DNA from: Alistipes sp. CAG:268
Lineage (GTDB): Bacteria; Bacteroidota; Bacteroidia; Bacteroidales; Rikenellaceae
Direction: 5' to 3'
Length of the DNA stretch: 25,384 nt
NCBI GenBank assembly: GCA_000434235.1
Contig: FR891970.1
Coordinates: forward strand, 38,884-64,267
Below, piece after piece: positions 15,336 through 22,295 of this stretch. The notes under the pieces are model-generated. The model had not been told where the DNA came from, ran no database searches, and was given only the letters and a program-made list of their open reading frames with translations. Every line of letters begins with the position of its first letter. The first letter of the stretch is position 1. Position numbers and translations under genes: made by a program.

Positions 15336-16577
15336 TCAGATACTCTCGATCAGCGCGCGGAGTTTGGGGATGATCACCTCCCAGTCGTAGTTTTTGCGGA
15401 CATAGTCCGGCCCTTTTTCGCCCATTGAGCGGCACAACTCCGGATCGGAGAGCAGCCGGTGGAGCTTGCGGCAGAAATCTCCGGCATTGTTGTACCACCA
15501 AGCCGCGCCGCTCAGTTTGCAATGGTCTTTCATCACCTCACATCGTCCGTTGATGAGGAGCGGGATGCGGTTCTGCATCGCTTCGAGCATCAGCAGCGAG
15601 AGGCTCTCCATCGGCGAGGGGTTCACCATCACCGTGGCGTGGCGGACAATCGCGCTCTTCTCCTCGTCGCTGACATAGCCCGTGAAGAGGATCGACGGGT
15701 TCTCGGGTCGTCGGATGTCGGGATCGATGCCGCCTGTCAGTACCAATGCCGCCTGTTGATTCCCGTAGCGGCGCAGGTAACGCTCGTAGTTGGGCAACAG
15801 TTGGTCGATTTTGGGTTTCGTGACGCGCCCCAGATAGAGGACGTACCTGTCGGGAAGCCCGTATTTGGTGCGGACCTGCTCCCAGTCGGCCGGGGCTGCC
15901 TCCTCGATGCCGGAGCCGAGTATGCTGCACGGTGCCATGGCCCGGCCAAAGACACTACGGCAGAGCCGCTCTTCGGCGGGCGTATTGAACGCAATGTGTC
16001 GCACGCGGGTAAACATCGGGGCATTCATGCTGTAATACAGCGGCTTGTCGGGATGGGCCATCGGTACGAGAATGCTCTTCTCCGGGGCGATGACTGAACC
16101 CAATACGGCCTGCCCGTAGTAGAAGTTCATGAAGATCAATGCGGTGTACTCTTCGTGATGGGCGGCGATGTGTTCCAGCAGTTCGGGTGTATGTCCCTCT
16201 TGCGACAGGAAATAGCGGAGTTCCTGCTCGGTCCCGAACGTCCAGATCGGGTGGAGCGAACTGATCGGGCGGAGCAGGCCGACGGCATGGAGGTATTGCC
16301 GCAGGCGGCGGGCTCGTTTGCACCGGTTTCGGAAGAGTCCGTAGTTGGCCCCGTCTACGGGTTGTGCGGGAAAGCGGCGGACGGAGACTCCGTTCTCCGT
16401 TTCGATGCCGGCAGGGTAGTCCCGCTCCGGGTTTCCGAAGATGCGGATCGTCGAGGTGAGCACCTCCACATCGTAGTAAGAAACCAGACGCTCTGCCAGC
16501 ATGCGGCAGTGGAGTTCGGCCCCACCATTGACATCCGCACCGTAGCGGATGATGACGAATGCTATTTTCTTTTTCAT
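15336..16577 (-). CDS. GT4-family glycosyltransferase
   Basis: A 413-residue GT-B retaining glycosyltransferase. The N-terminal Rossmann half opens with KIAFVIIRYGADVNGGAELHCRMLAERL (4-31), the glycine-rich acceptor-side loop. The C-terminal donor half contains VLYLGRVTKPKIDQLL (246-261), SILFTGYVSDEEK (295-307) and the E-x7-E motif at E324/E332 in PSPMESLSLLMLEAM, which binds the nucleotide-sugar donor. The role is most likely sugar transfer in assembly of a surface glycan, on the cytoplasmic face; donor and acceptor are not readable. It is the second gene of a two-gene operon, 6 bp after another GT4 gene, and ends about 30 bp before a bidirectional terminator. No polymerase, flippase or sugar-nucleotide gene is nearby. 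Confidence 0.92.
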   Translation of the reverse strand: MKKKIAFVIIRYGADVNGGAELHCRMLAERLVSYYDVEVLTSTIRIFGNPERDYPAGIETENGVSVRRFPAQPVDGANYGLFRNRCKRARRLRQYLHAVGLLRPISSLHPIWTFGTEQELRYFLSQEGHTPELLEHIAAHHEEYTALIFMNFYYGQAVLGSVIAPEKSILVPMAHPDKPLYYSMNAPMFTRVRHIAFNTPAEERLCRSVFGRAMAPCSILGSGIEEAAPADWEQVRTKYGLPDRYVLYLGRVTKPKIDQLLPNYERYLRRYGNQQAALVLTGGIDPDIRRPENPSILFTGYVSDEEKSAIVRHATVMVNPSPMESLSLLMLEAMQNRIPLLINGRCEVMKDHCKLSGAAWWYNNAGDFCRKLHRLLSDPELCRSMGEKGPDYVRKNYDWEVIIPKLRALIESI

Positions 16578-16583
16578 TGCGGG

Positions 16584-17786
16584 TCAGAGTTCCTTGAAGA
16601 GGCGGAGCCATTCGGCCCCTATGTTGTCCAGATCATAGCGTTGTGTCGCTTCGTGACATACGGTGCGCATACGTTGTTGCAGCTCTTCGTTGCGCATGGC
16701 GGCCTCGAGGGCTGCGGCATATTTCCGGATATGGAACGCCGGGACGGCGATGCCGCATGCTCCGTTGCGGGTGATTTCGTGGATACCGGCAAAGGAATCA
16801 AACGAGACGGGGATACACCCGTATTGCTGCCCCTCGGTGAAACACATCGGCATGCCCTCGAAATTCGAAGTCAGACAGACGAACGTAGCCCGGCGGTAGA
16901 AGGTCGCCACGTCGTGGCGGTATCCGGCGAATTCGATGCGTTGGAGTCCTGACTGGCGGGCCTGCCGTTCCAAGTCGGCGCGTTCGTCGCCGTCGCCTAC
17001 GACGATCAGTTTCCATTCGGGGATGCGGCGTTCGACGATCTTCCACACCTTCAGCAGGCGGTCTACCCGTTTGTGGCAGCGTTGGAACCGGCCGACGTAG
17101 AGGACTACCTTCTCCTTCGGCGTATCGACGGGCTCCTCGGCCGGCAGCATCGGGTTGAACACGGCGGCAAACCGATGCTCGGGGATCGACTCGCTGCCCG
17201 GCAGGCCGGATCGGAGGATGCGCTGCTTGAAGTCGTCCCGGTAGGCCGGGCAGAGCGTGACGAACCGATCAACGTTTTGCAACAGCCGGATGTAGAATTT
17301 GGTAAAGCGGCGTTCGAGATGGTTGGTGAGCCGGTAGCGCGGTTTGCGGATGAGGGTGAACTCCAGCTTCTGCCACGGCTTGAGGTAGGGACGATCTGCC
17401 GCACGCTGGTGCTTGAGGTCGAACACCTCCCAGAAAGGGCTATTGTGCAGGCAGTAGACGATCTTCGTACTGCAAGTGTTGTGAATCTCTTGGAATGGGA
17501 AGTCGGTGGCACCTTGTGCGATCAGTATGTCGACCTGCTCCTGTTGCAGCGAGGCGCAGATGTATCGTGTGTTCTTCGGCGTGGCTCCCGATTGCGATTC
17601 GGGCAATTCGCGGATGTCGAACCGTCGTTGCAATTCGTCGGTCAGCAGTTCGCGTACCAGTTTGCGGGTATATATGATTTGCCGGAGACCTTGTGTCTCG
17701 AAGAATCTACCGAGATTGCAGGTCACGGTCTCGGCTCCCCCGGCCGGGAATATCCAATGGTAGTAGGCGATGGTTCTGACTTGCAT
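16584..17786 (-). CDS. GT4-family glycosyltransferase
   Basis: A 400-residue GT-B glycosyltransferase. The N terminus MQVRTIAYYHWIFPAGGAETVTCNLGRFF carries the GGAE loop typical of GT4 enzymes. The C-terminal half begins at VVLYVGRFQRCHKRVDRLLKVW (227-248), followed by WKLIVVGDGDERADLE (258-273), IEFAGYRHDV (284-293) and the E-x7-E motif E310/E318 in NFEGMPMCFTEG. The large basic middle segment (about 145-195) could favour contact with the membrane surface, which is an inference. It probably acts in series with the next gene on one glycan. It is the first gene of the pair, with a full-consensus promoter upstream. Confidence 0.92.
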   Translation of the reverse strand: MQVRTIAYYHWIFPAGGAETVTCNLGRFFETQGLRQIIYTRKLVRELLTDELQRRFDIRELPESQSGATPKNTRYICASLQQEQVDILIAQGATDFPFQEIHNTCSTKIVYCLHNSPFWEVFDLKHQRAADRPYLKPWQKLEFTLIRKPRYRLTNHLERRFTKFYIRLLQNVDRFVTLCPAYRDDFKQRILRSGLPGSESIPEHRFAAVFNPMLPAEEPVDTPKEKVVLYVGRFQRCHKRVDRLLKVWKIVERRIPEWKLIVVGDGDERADLERQARQSGLQRIEFAGYRHDVATFYRRATFVCLTSNFEGMPMCFTEGQQYGCIPVSFDSFAGIHEITRNGACGIAVPAFHIRKYAAALEAAMRNEELQQRMRTVCHEATQRYDLDNIGAEWLRLFKEL

Positions 17787-17811
17787 GGAGTGTCGCGAGC
17801 GTTATTTTTTT

Positions 17812-17843
17812 CAAAGGTATCTGTTTTAATCCGGATAAGCAAA
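17812..17843 (-). promoter_or_regulatory. Full Bacteroidetes promoter for the glycosyltransferase pair
   Basis: On the minus strand TTTG (17843-17840), a 20-bp spacer, and TACCTTTG (17819-17812) match the -33/-7 consensus. The box is 26 bp upstream of the ATG at 17786. Confidence 0.78.
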
Positions 17844-17872
17844 TCTTCCTCTCTGTTGCCGGGCCCGTATGC

Positions 17873-17915
17873 CGGAAAAATACAAAGGGCATCCCGAAGG
17901 GTGCCCTTTGTATTT
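17873..17915 (-). terminator. Terminator of the rpmB-rpmG-DUF4295 operon
   Basis: A 14-bp stem (17878-17891 with 17902-17915) with a small inner CCC-GAA-GGG helix. Read on the minus strand it is followed by ATTTTTCC, 24 bp after the stop of the last ribosomal-cluster gene. Confidence 0.85.
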
Positions 17916-17938
17916 AAGAGTGCGGGACTCTCAAATAC

Positions 17939-18097
17939 TTATTTCTTCTCGTCGAAGAACTCCTTGATCTGGTCGTTGGGAACGACGCTCTCCTTGAACA
18001 TATAGGCGCCCGTCTTCTCCGACTTGACCATCTTGATGCACTTGGTGAACTGCTTACCCGTGCCGGTTTTCAGTGTTGCGACTACTTTCTTTGCCAT
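17939..18097 (-). CDS. DUF4295 family small basic protein
   Basis: A 52-residue protein, MAKKVVATLKTG...FFDEKK. It is basic in the first half and acidic at the end, with no Cys pair, signal or membrane segment. Sequence and position match DUF4295, a short protein that in Bacteroidetes is encoded directly after rpmB and rpmG. Its function has not been established to my knowledge; the tight linkage and basic character suggest association with the ribosome. It starts 10 bp after the rpmG stop. The start is the ATG at 18095-18097, and the operon terminator follows. Confidence 0.92.
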   Translation of the reverse strand: MAKKVVATLKTGTGKQFTKCIKMVKSEKTGAYMFKESVVPNDQIKEFFDEKK

Positions 18098-18107
18098 ACA
18101 GCTCTAA

Positions 18108-18290
18108 CTATTTGATTTCTCGGTGAACGGTTACCCGCTTCAGGAACGGATTGTACTTCTTGCGCTCCAGACGGTCGGGCGTGTTTTTCTTGTTCTTGGT
18201 CGTGATGTAACGGGACATTCCCGGAACGCCGCTCGCTTTCTGTTCGGTGCACTCCAGAATAACCTGGACTCTGTTGCCTTTCTTTGCCAT
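18108..18290 (-). CDS. rpmG: 50S ribosomal protein L33
   Basis: A 60-residue protein with the L33 signature [16 protein letters not shown], the [35 protein letters not shown] core, and a basic composition. It has only one cysteine (in ILECTE), so it is the zinc-independent form without paired Cys-x-x-C ribbons. It is a structural protein of the large subunit near the E site. It lies 13 bp after rpmB and 10 bp before the DUF4295 gene, in one transcript. Confidence 0.97.
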   Translation of the reverse strand: MAKKGNRVQVILECTEQKASGVPGMSRYITTKNKKNTPDRLERKKYNPFLKRVTVHREIK

Positions 18291-18303
18291 TTGTTACTGG
18301 TTT

Positions 18304-18537
18304 TTAGTACAAGCTCTTGGGGGCTGCAGCTTCGCGCAGGGCGACGGCGAGACCCTTCTTGTTAATCGTTTTCATACCGGCGGCCGATACCTTCAGGGTG
18401 ATCCAGCGGCCTTCCTCCTCAGACCAGAAGCGCTTGGTTTTCAGATTCGGACTGAATTTGCGCTTGGTCTTGTGGTGCGAGTGCGAAACATTGTTTCCCA
18501 CGATCGCTACCTTGCCTGTGATTTCGCAAACTTTCAT
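18304..18537 (-). CDS. rpmB: 50S ribosomal protein L28
   Basis: A 77-residue protein with the L28 pattern MKVCEITGKVAIVGNNVSHSHHKTKRKFSPNL and the following RFWSEEEGRWITLKVSAAGMKTINKKGL. It is a structural large-subunit protein. The start was set to the ATG at 18535-18537, since the longer frame upstream runs through the promoter. It is the first gene of the rpmB-rpmG-DUF4295 operon. The leader of roughly 40 bases can form a short CCCTT/AAGGG hairpin (18563-18574) that could affect translation, though this is weak. Confidence 0.97.
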   Translation of the reverse strand: MKVCEITGKVAIVGNNVSHSHHKTKRKFSPNLKTKRFWSEEEGRWITLKVSAAGMKTINKKGLAVALREAAAPKSLY

Positions 18538-18579
18538 TTTTTGTTTGAATGTTAGGTTAAAACCCTTTTTAAGGGAGTG

Positions 18580-18610
18580 CAAATATACAACCTTTTCGGC
18601 AAATAGCAAA
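18580..18610 (-). promoter_or_regulatory. Promoter of the rpmB operon
   Basis: On the minus strand TTTG (18610-18607), a 19-bp spacer, and TATATTTG (18587-18580) fit the Bacteroidetes consensus. The predicted transcript start is near 18575, about 38 bases before the rpmB ATG. Confidence 0.75.
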
Positions 18611-18686
18611 AGCGCCCGCCTTTTTTTTCGATTCCCGGATACCGCGGCCCGTCGGTGCCGGTCCGAACGGCTCCGGGCGACCCGCT

Positions 18687-18702
18687 CCCGGCGGCTGCCG
18701 GG
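18687..18702 (-). terminator. Hairpin directly after the cinA stop
   Basis: CCCGGC-AGCC-GCCGGG on the minus strand forms a 6-bp GC-only stem next to the cinA stop. No T-run follows, so this is a weak or Rho-assisted terminator at best. Confidence 0.35.
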
Positions 18703-19971
18703 TCACTCTCCGTTGAGGGAGTCGCGCAGCAGCCCGATGGCGAATGCCGAGGCGCGGTCGATGATCTGGCCGCGGTCGGTGCCGCACTGGCGGCACTGGG
18801 CGACGGTTCCGGCGGGGGTGGCCACGGCGATCCAAACCGTACCGACGGGTTTCTCGGCCGAGCCTCCTGTCGGTCCGGCGATTCCCGTCGTGGCGATGGC
18901 GTAGTCCGCACCGGCCACGCGGCGGACCCCTTCGGCCATCTGGCGCGCCACCTGCTCGCTGACGGCGCCGTAACGGGCGATCGTGTCGGCATCGACCCCC
19001 AGCACGCGGATCTTCGCCTCGTTGCTGTACGATACCACGCCGCAGAGGAAGTAGGCCGAGGCTCCCGGCATGGCCGTGAAACGGGAGGCAAATCCCCCGG
19101 CCGTGAAACGGGAGGCAATTACCCCGCCTGTACAGCTCTCGGCCGTGGCGAGCGTCTGGCGGCGCTCGGTGAGGATTCGGTGGACGAGCTCCTGCATCGT
19201 GGCCGTCTCGTATCCCAGCACGTTGTGGGGGATGATGCGGCGCAGCGCCTCGAACTGCCGTTCGATCTCGCGGGCGACACTCTCGCCCTCGACCTCGTAG
19301 GCCGACAGGCGCAGCCGCACGGCGCCCGGGTTGGGCAGGTAGGCCAGCTTGAGGTAGGGCGGCAGGGCATTCTCCCATGCCTCGATCCGTTTGGCGAGCA
19401 TCGATTCGGGCAGCCCGGCGGTGATCATCGTGCGGTGGACGATCTGCCGCAGCGAGAAGCGGGCCTTCAGGCGGGGCATCACCTCGTCCTGCATCAGGTG
19501 TTCCATCTCGTAGGGGACGCCCGGGAGCGAGACGACGACGTGTCCGTCGCGTTCGAACCACATGCCCGGGGCCGTGCCGTGGGCGTTGAAGAGCACCGTG
19601 CAGGCATCGGGGACGAGCGCCTGCGAACGGTTGAGTTCGTTGAAGTCGATGCCGCGCGCGGTGAGCATCCGCTCTACGTGGGCCGCCACGGTCTCGTCGT
19701 AGTGCATGCCGCAGCCGAAGAGTTCGGCGAGGGTCTTCTTGGTGATGTCGTCCTTCGTGGGGCCGAGGCCGCCGGTGATGACGGTGACTTCGGAGCCGTG
19801 CAGGGCGCGCGAGACAGTGTCGAGGATCTGCGTGCGGTCGTCTCCGATCGAGATCTTTTCGCGGACGACGATTCCCGCCGCGTTGAGGTGTTTGGCGATC
19901 GAGACCGAATTGGTGTCCACGATCTGTCCGATCAGGATCTCGTCGCCGATCGTAAGAATGGTTGCTTTCAT
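18703..19971 (-). CDS. cinA: CinA family nicotinamide-nucleotide amidohydrolase with an internal 9-residue duplication
   Basis: A 422-residue protein with two domains. The N-terminal MoaB/MogA-like COG1058 domain (about 1-170) has ILTIGDEILIGQIVDTNS and VITGGLGPTKDDITK (64-78). The C-terminal deamidase domain (about 260-420) has the active-site ESCTGG at 278-283, GVVSYSNEAK (311-320) and TTGIAGPTGGS (361-371). The family hydrolyses nicotinamide mononucleotide to nicotinate mononucleotide in NAD salvage and is named for competence in Gram-positives. Residues 286-294 (ASRFTAGGF) are repeated as 295-303 (ASRFTAMPG); relatives have a single copy, so nine residues appear to have been inserted just after the catalytic serine. 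Whether the enzyme stays active is unknown. It lies 6 bp after pyrD, in an operon. Confidence 0.95.
   Translation of the reverse strand: MKATILTIGDEILIGQIVDTNSVSIAKHLNAAGIVVREKISIGDDRTQILDTVSRALHGSEVTVITGGLGPTKDDITKKTLAELFGCGMHYDETVAAHVERMLTARGIDFNELNRSQALVPDACTVLFNAHGTAPGMWFERDGHVVVSLPGVPYEMEHLMQDEVMPRLKARFSLRQIVHRTMITAGLPESMLAKRIEAWENALPPYLKLAYLPNPGAVRLRLSAYEVEGESVAREIERQFEALRRIIPHNVLGYETATMQELVHRILTERRQTLATAESCTGGVIASRFTAGGFASRFTAMPGASAYFLCGVVSYSNEAKIRVLGVDADTIARYGAVSEQVARQMAEGVRRVAGADYAIATTGIAGPTGGSAEKPVGTVWIAVATPAGTVAQCRQCGTDRGQIIDRASAFAIGLLRDSLNGE
19072..19125. repeat. 27-bp in-frame tandem duplication inside cinA
   Basis: Two adjacent 27-bp units start at 19072 and 19099. The first 20 bases of each are identical (GGCCGTGAAACGGGAGGCAA) and the remainder has diverged slightly. 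The period is a multiple of three, so the reading frame is kept and nine residues are added. Confidence 0.92.
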
Positions 19972-19977
19972 GACGGA

Positions 19978-21168
19978 TTATGCGTTGGAGGCGGAGTCCT
20001 TGCCGGATTCCGTCGTGTCGGGCTGCGTTTCGGCCGCCTCGCCGCCTTTGTCCGATGCCGCGGGAGCGGGCTCTGCGGCTTGCGGGACCGGTGCGGCGTC
20101 CGGCGTCTCGGAGACCTGTGCGTGGGCCTTACCGCCGGCGTCGTCGATCAGCGCCCGGCAGATTTCGCGGACGAGTTTCGGCCCTTCGTAGATGTATCCC
20201 GTGTAGAGCTGCACGAGGTCGGCTCCGGCGTCGAGCATGGCCCGGACGTCGTCCGGGGTCATCAGGCCGCCCACGCCGATGATGGGGTAGGTGCCGCCCG
20301 AGCGGGTATGGATCCGACGTACGATCTCGATGGTGCGCCGGGTGAGCGGTGCGCCGCTGAGCCGGCCGCTGCCGATCGTCTCGATCGCCTCGGGACTCGT
20401 CTGCAGCCCCTGGCGGAGGTGGGTGCCGTTCGTGGCCACGATGCCGTCGAGCGGCGAAGAGGTCATCACGTCGGTGATGCGGTCGATCTCCTCGTCGCTC
20501 AGGTCGGGCGAGATCTTGAGCATGATCGGCCGGTACTCGCTCTGGCCGCGGCGGAAGTCGAAGAGCGGTCCGAGAATCTGCAGGATGTGTTCCGGGGTGT
20601 GCGAAAACTCTTCGCGGCAGGAGTTGTCGCAACTGATATTGACCGTGAAATAATCGGCGTACTGGTAGAGGCTGCGGAACGCCTTCAGGTAGTCGGCCGC
20701 GGCATTTTCGGGCGGCGTGTCGGTGTTTTTGCCGATGTTGCAGCCCACGATTCCCTTGCCGCGGTTGCGCTGCAGGTGCCGGATCATGGCTTCGAGTCCG
20801 TGGTTCGAGAGGCCGATGCGGTTGATGATTGCCCGGTCCCTGGGCAGGCGGAAGACGCGCGGCCGCGGGTTGCCGCCCTGCGGGCGGGGTGTGACGGTGC
20901 CGATCTCGACGAATCCGAACCCGAGGGCCGAGAGCTCCCGGATCGCCTCGCCGTTGCGGTCGAAGCCGGCGGCCAGTCCGACAGGGTTCGGGAAGCGGAT
21001 GCCGAAGACCTCGCGCTCGAGCGACGGGTGCGCCTCGGCATAGCATTTGCGCAGCAGCCAGCGGCCTCCGGGGATCAACCCGATGCACCGCAACAGGAGC
21101 AGGACGGCCCGGTGCGCCCGCTCGATGGTGAGCGAGAAGAGGACCGGTTTTATGATGCGCTGGTACAT
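19978..21168 (-). CDS. pyrD: Dihydroorotate dehydrogenase, class 2-like (membrane-associated)
   Basis: A 396-residue protein that oxidises dihydroorotate to orotate in pyrimidine synthesis, probably passing electrons to menaquinone. The N-terminal amphipathic extension (MYQRIIKPVLFSLTIERAHRAVLLLLRCIG, 1-30) is the class 2 membrane-binding feature. NPVGLAAGFDRNGEA (61-75), IGTVTPRPQGGNPRPRVFRL (89-108), NRIGLSN (116-122) and GVGGLMTPDD (298-307) are class 2 motifs. The catalytic-base motif reads NISCDN (177-182), with Cys180 where E. coli class 2 has Ser175. Residues 345-396 form an Ala/Pro/Glu-rich tail not typical of the family. The start was set to the ATG at 21166-21168, because a -7 box covers the alternative ATG at 21192. 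It is first in an operon with cinA. Confidence 0.94.
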   Translation of the reverse strand: MYQRIIKPVLFSLTIERAHRAVLLLLRCIGLIPGGRWLLRKCYAEAHPSLEREVFGIRFPNPVGLAAGFDRNGEAIRELSALGFGFVEIGTVTPRPQGGNPRPRVFRLPRDRAIINRIGLSNHGLEAMIRHLQRNRGKGIVGCNIGKNTDTPPENAAADYLKAFRSLYQYADYFTVNISCDNSCREEFSHTPEHILQILGPLFDFRRGQSEYRPIMLKISPDLSDEEIDRITDVMTSSPLDGIVATNGTHLRQGLQTSPEAIETIGSGRLSGAPLTRRTIEIVRRIHTRSGGTYPIIGVGGLMTPDDVRAMLDAGADLVQLYTGYIYEGPKLVREICRALIDDAGGKAHAQVSETPDAAPVPQAAEPAPAASDKGGEAAETQPDTTESGKDSASNA

Positions 21169-21189
21169 GTTTGCATGTTTACGGACGGG

Positions 21190-21197
21190 CAAAAATA
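21190..21197 (-). promoter_or_regulatory. -7 box of the pyrD-cinA operon
   Basis: On the minus strand this reads TATTTTTG, matching TAnnTTTG. It overlaps an in-frame ATG at 21190-21192, which therefore cannot be the start if the box is used; the transcript would begin near 21186. No -33 element is evident. Confidence 0.5.
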
Positions 21198-21217
21198 CGA
21201 AAAAAGAACGGATTCCG

Positions 21218-22213
21218 CTAAAAATATTCGCGGCGGTAGGCGTAATGGTCGCGCAGGGCTTCGAAATCCGTAGGGTTCTCCTTCAGCCGGCGGCTTTCGG
21301 CCTCGATGTCGAAGGCTCCGCCGATGGTGCGGCAGAGTTCCTGCCATGAGATCGGGCGTGGGGTGGAGGGGGCTGCTTCGGGGGGATACCACCCGGTGAG
21401 GGGCAGGCCGAAATGGCGGGCCAGCGCATCGACCGACATGGCCGTGGCGTTGGCCTTGCCCTGTTCGGAGTAGCCGGCGATGTGGGGGGTGGCGATCAGG
21501 GCCCGGTCGAGCAGCGTGCGGTCGATGGCCGGTTCGTGTTCCCAGACGTCGAGGGCGCAGGGGTGGCCGCTCCGCACGAGGGCCTCTCCGTCCACGACCT
21601 CGCCCCGCGAGGTGTTGATGACGACCGCGTCCGGTCGCAGCATGCCGAGCAGGCGTTCGTCGGCCAGGTGGCGGGTCGTTTCGTCGAGGGGTGTGTGGAA
21701 GGTCAGCAGGTCGGCCTGCGCGGCGACCTCTTCCAGCGGCAGGAACCCGAGGCGCTCGCGCTCTTCGCGCGGGGGGTCGCAGCAGAGCACGCGGAAGCCC
21801 CACGCCTCGGCATACTCTTTGACGAGCGAGCCGACGTGGCCCACTCCGACGATGCCGAGTGTCCTGCCGTCCGGCTGCCAGCCCTGCACGCGGGCCAGGT
21901 GAACCAGCGCGGCGCCGATCCATTGCAGCACGCCGCGGGCGTTGCATCCGGCGGCGGTCGTGACACGGATGCCGTGTGCGGCGCACCATCCGAGGTCGAT
22001 GTGGTCGAACCCGATGGTGGCCGTGGCGATCATCCGCACGCGGGAGCCGGCCAGCAGCCGGGCGTCGCAGCGCGTTCGGGTACGGACGATGAGTGCGTCG
22101 GCATCGCGGACGTCGGCGGCCGTGATGGCCTTGCCGGCGATCCGGACCACTTCGGCGAAGGGCGTCAGCACATCCTCCAGAAAGGGTATGGCGCAGTCGG
22201 CGATGATCTTCAT
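21218..22213 (-). CDS. pdxB: Erythronate-4-phosphate dehydrogenase
   Basis: A 331-residue D-2-hydroxyacid dehydrogenase family protein that oxidises 4-phosphoerythronate in the DXP-dependent pathway to pyridoxal phosphate. The N terminus MKIIADCAIPFLEDVL is characteristic of PdxB. The NAD-binding loop is GIVGVGHVGSLV (139-150). TIGFDHID precedes the Rossmann domain, and NTSRGEVVDGEAL, ALDVWEHEP (a conserved catalytic Glu of the family) and ATPHIAGYSEQGKANAT complete the set. The last 75 residues form the PdxB-specific C-terminal dimerisation region. The start is at 22211-22213; the longer in-frame extension enters the promoter. Its stop lies 25 bp upstream of the pyrD -7 box. Confidence 0.94.
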   Translation of the reverse strand: MKIIADCAIPFLEDVLTPFAEVVRIAGKAITAADVRDADALIVRTRTRCDARLLAGSRVRMIATATIGFDHIDLGWCAAHGIRVTTAAGCNARGVLQWIGAALVHLARVQGWQPDGRTLGIVGVGHVGSLVKEYAEAWGFRVLCCDPPREERERLGFLPLEEVAAQADLLTFHTPLDETTRHLADERLLGMLRPDAVVINTSRGEVVDGEALVRSGHPCALDVWEHEPAIDRTLLDRALIATPHIAGYSEQGKANATAMSVDALARHFGLPLTGWYPPEAAPSTPRPISWQELCRTIGGAFDIEAESRRLKENPTDFEALRDHYAYRREYF

Positions 22214-22241
22214 GGCATGCGATTCTTTGCTTTGGGGTGGA

Positions 22242-22249
22242 CAAATATA
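22242..22249 (-). promoter_or_regulatory. -7 box of pdxB
   Basis: On the minus strand this reads TATATTTG, matching TAnnTTTG, about 29 bp before the pdxB ATG. It is separated by 20 bp from an opposing box for the divergent gene. Confidence 0.55.
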
Positions 22250-22269
22250 GGGAAATTTTAAAATTTTTG

Positions 22270-22277
22270 TACCTTTG
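22270..22277 (+). promoter_or_regulatory. -7 box of the ureohydrolase-nhaA-FKBP operon
   Basis: TACCTTTG matches TAnnTTTG, 18 bp before the ATG at 22296. An in-frame TTG at 22275 lies inside the box and was rejected as a start. No clear TTTG lies upstream at the standard distance. Confidence 0.55.
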
Positions 22278-22295
22278 TTATTTAAAACGACTGAT

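Noticed and set aside
19072..19125. The cinA repeat as a mobile miniature element or CRISPR-like array
   Set aside because: There are only two directly adjacent copies, no spacer, no terminal inverted repeat, and the frame is kept; slippage duplication fits better.
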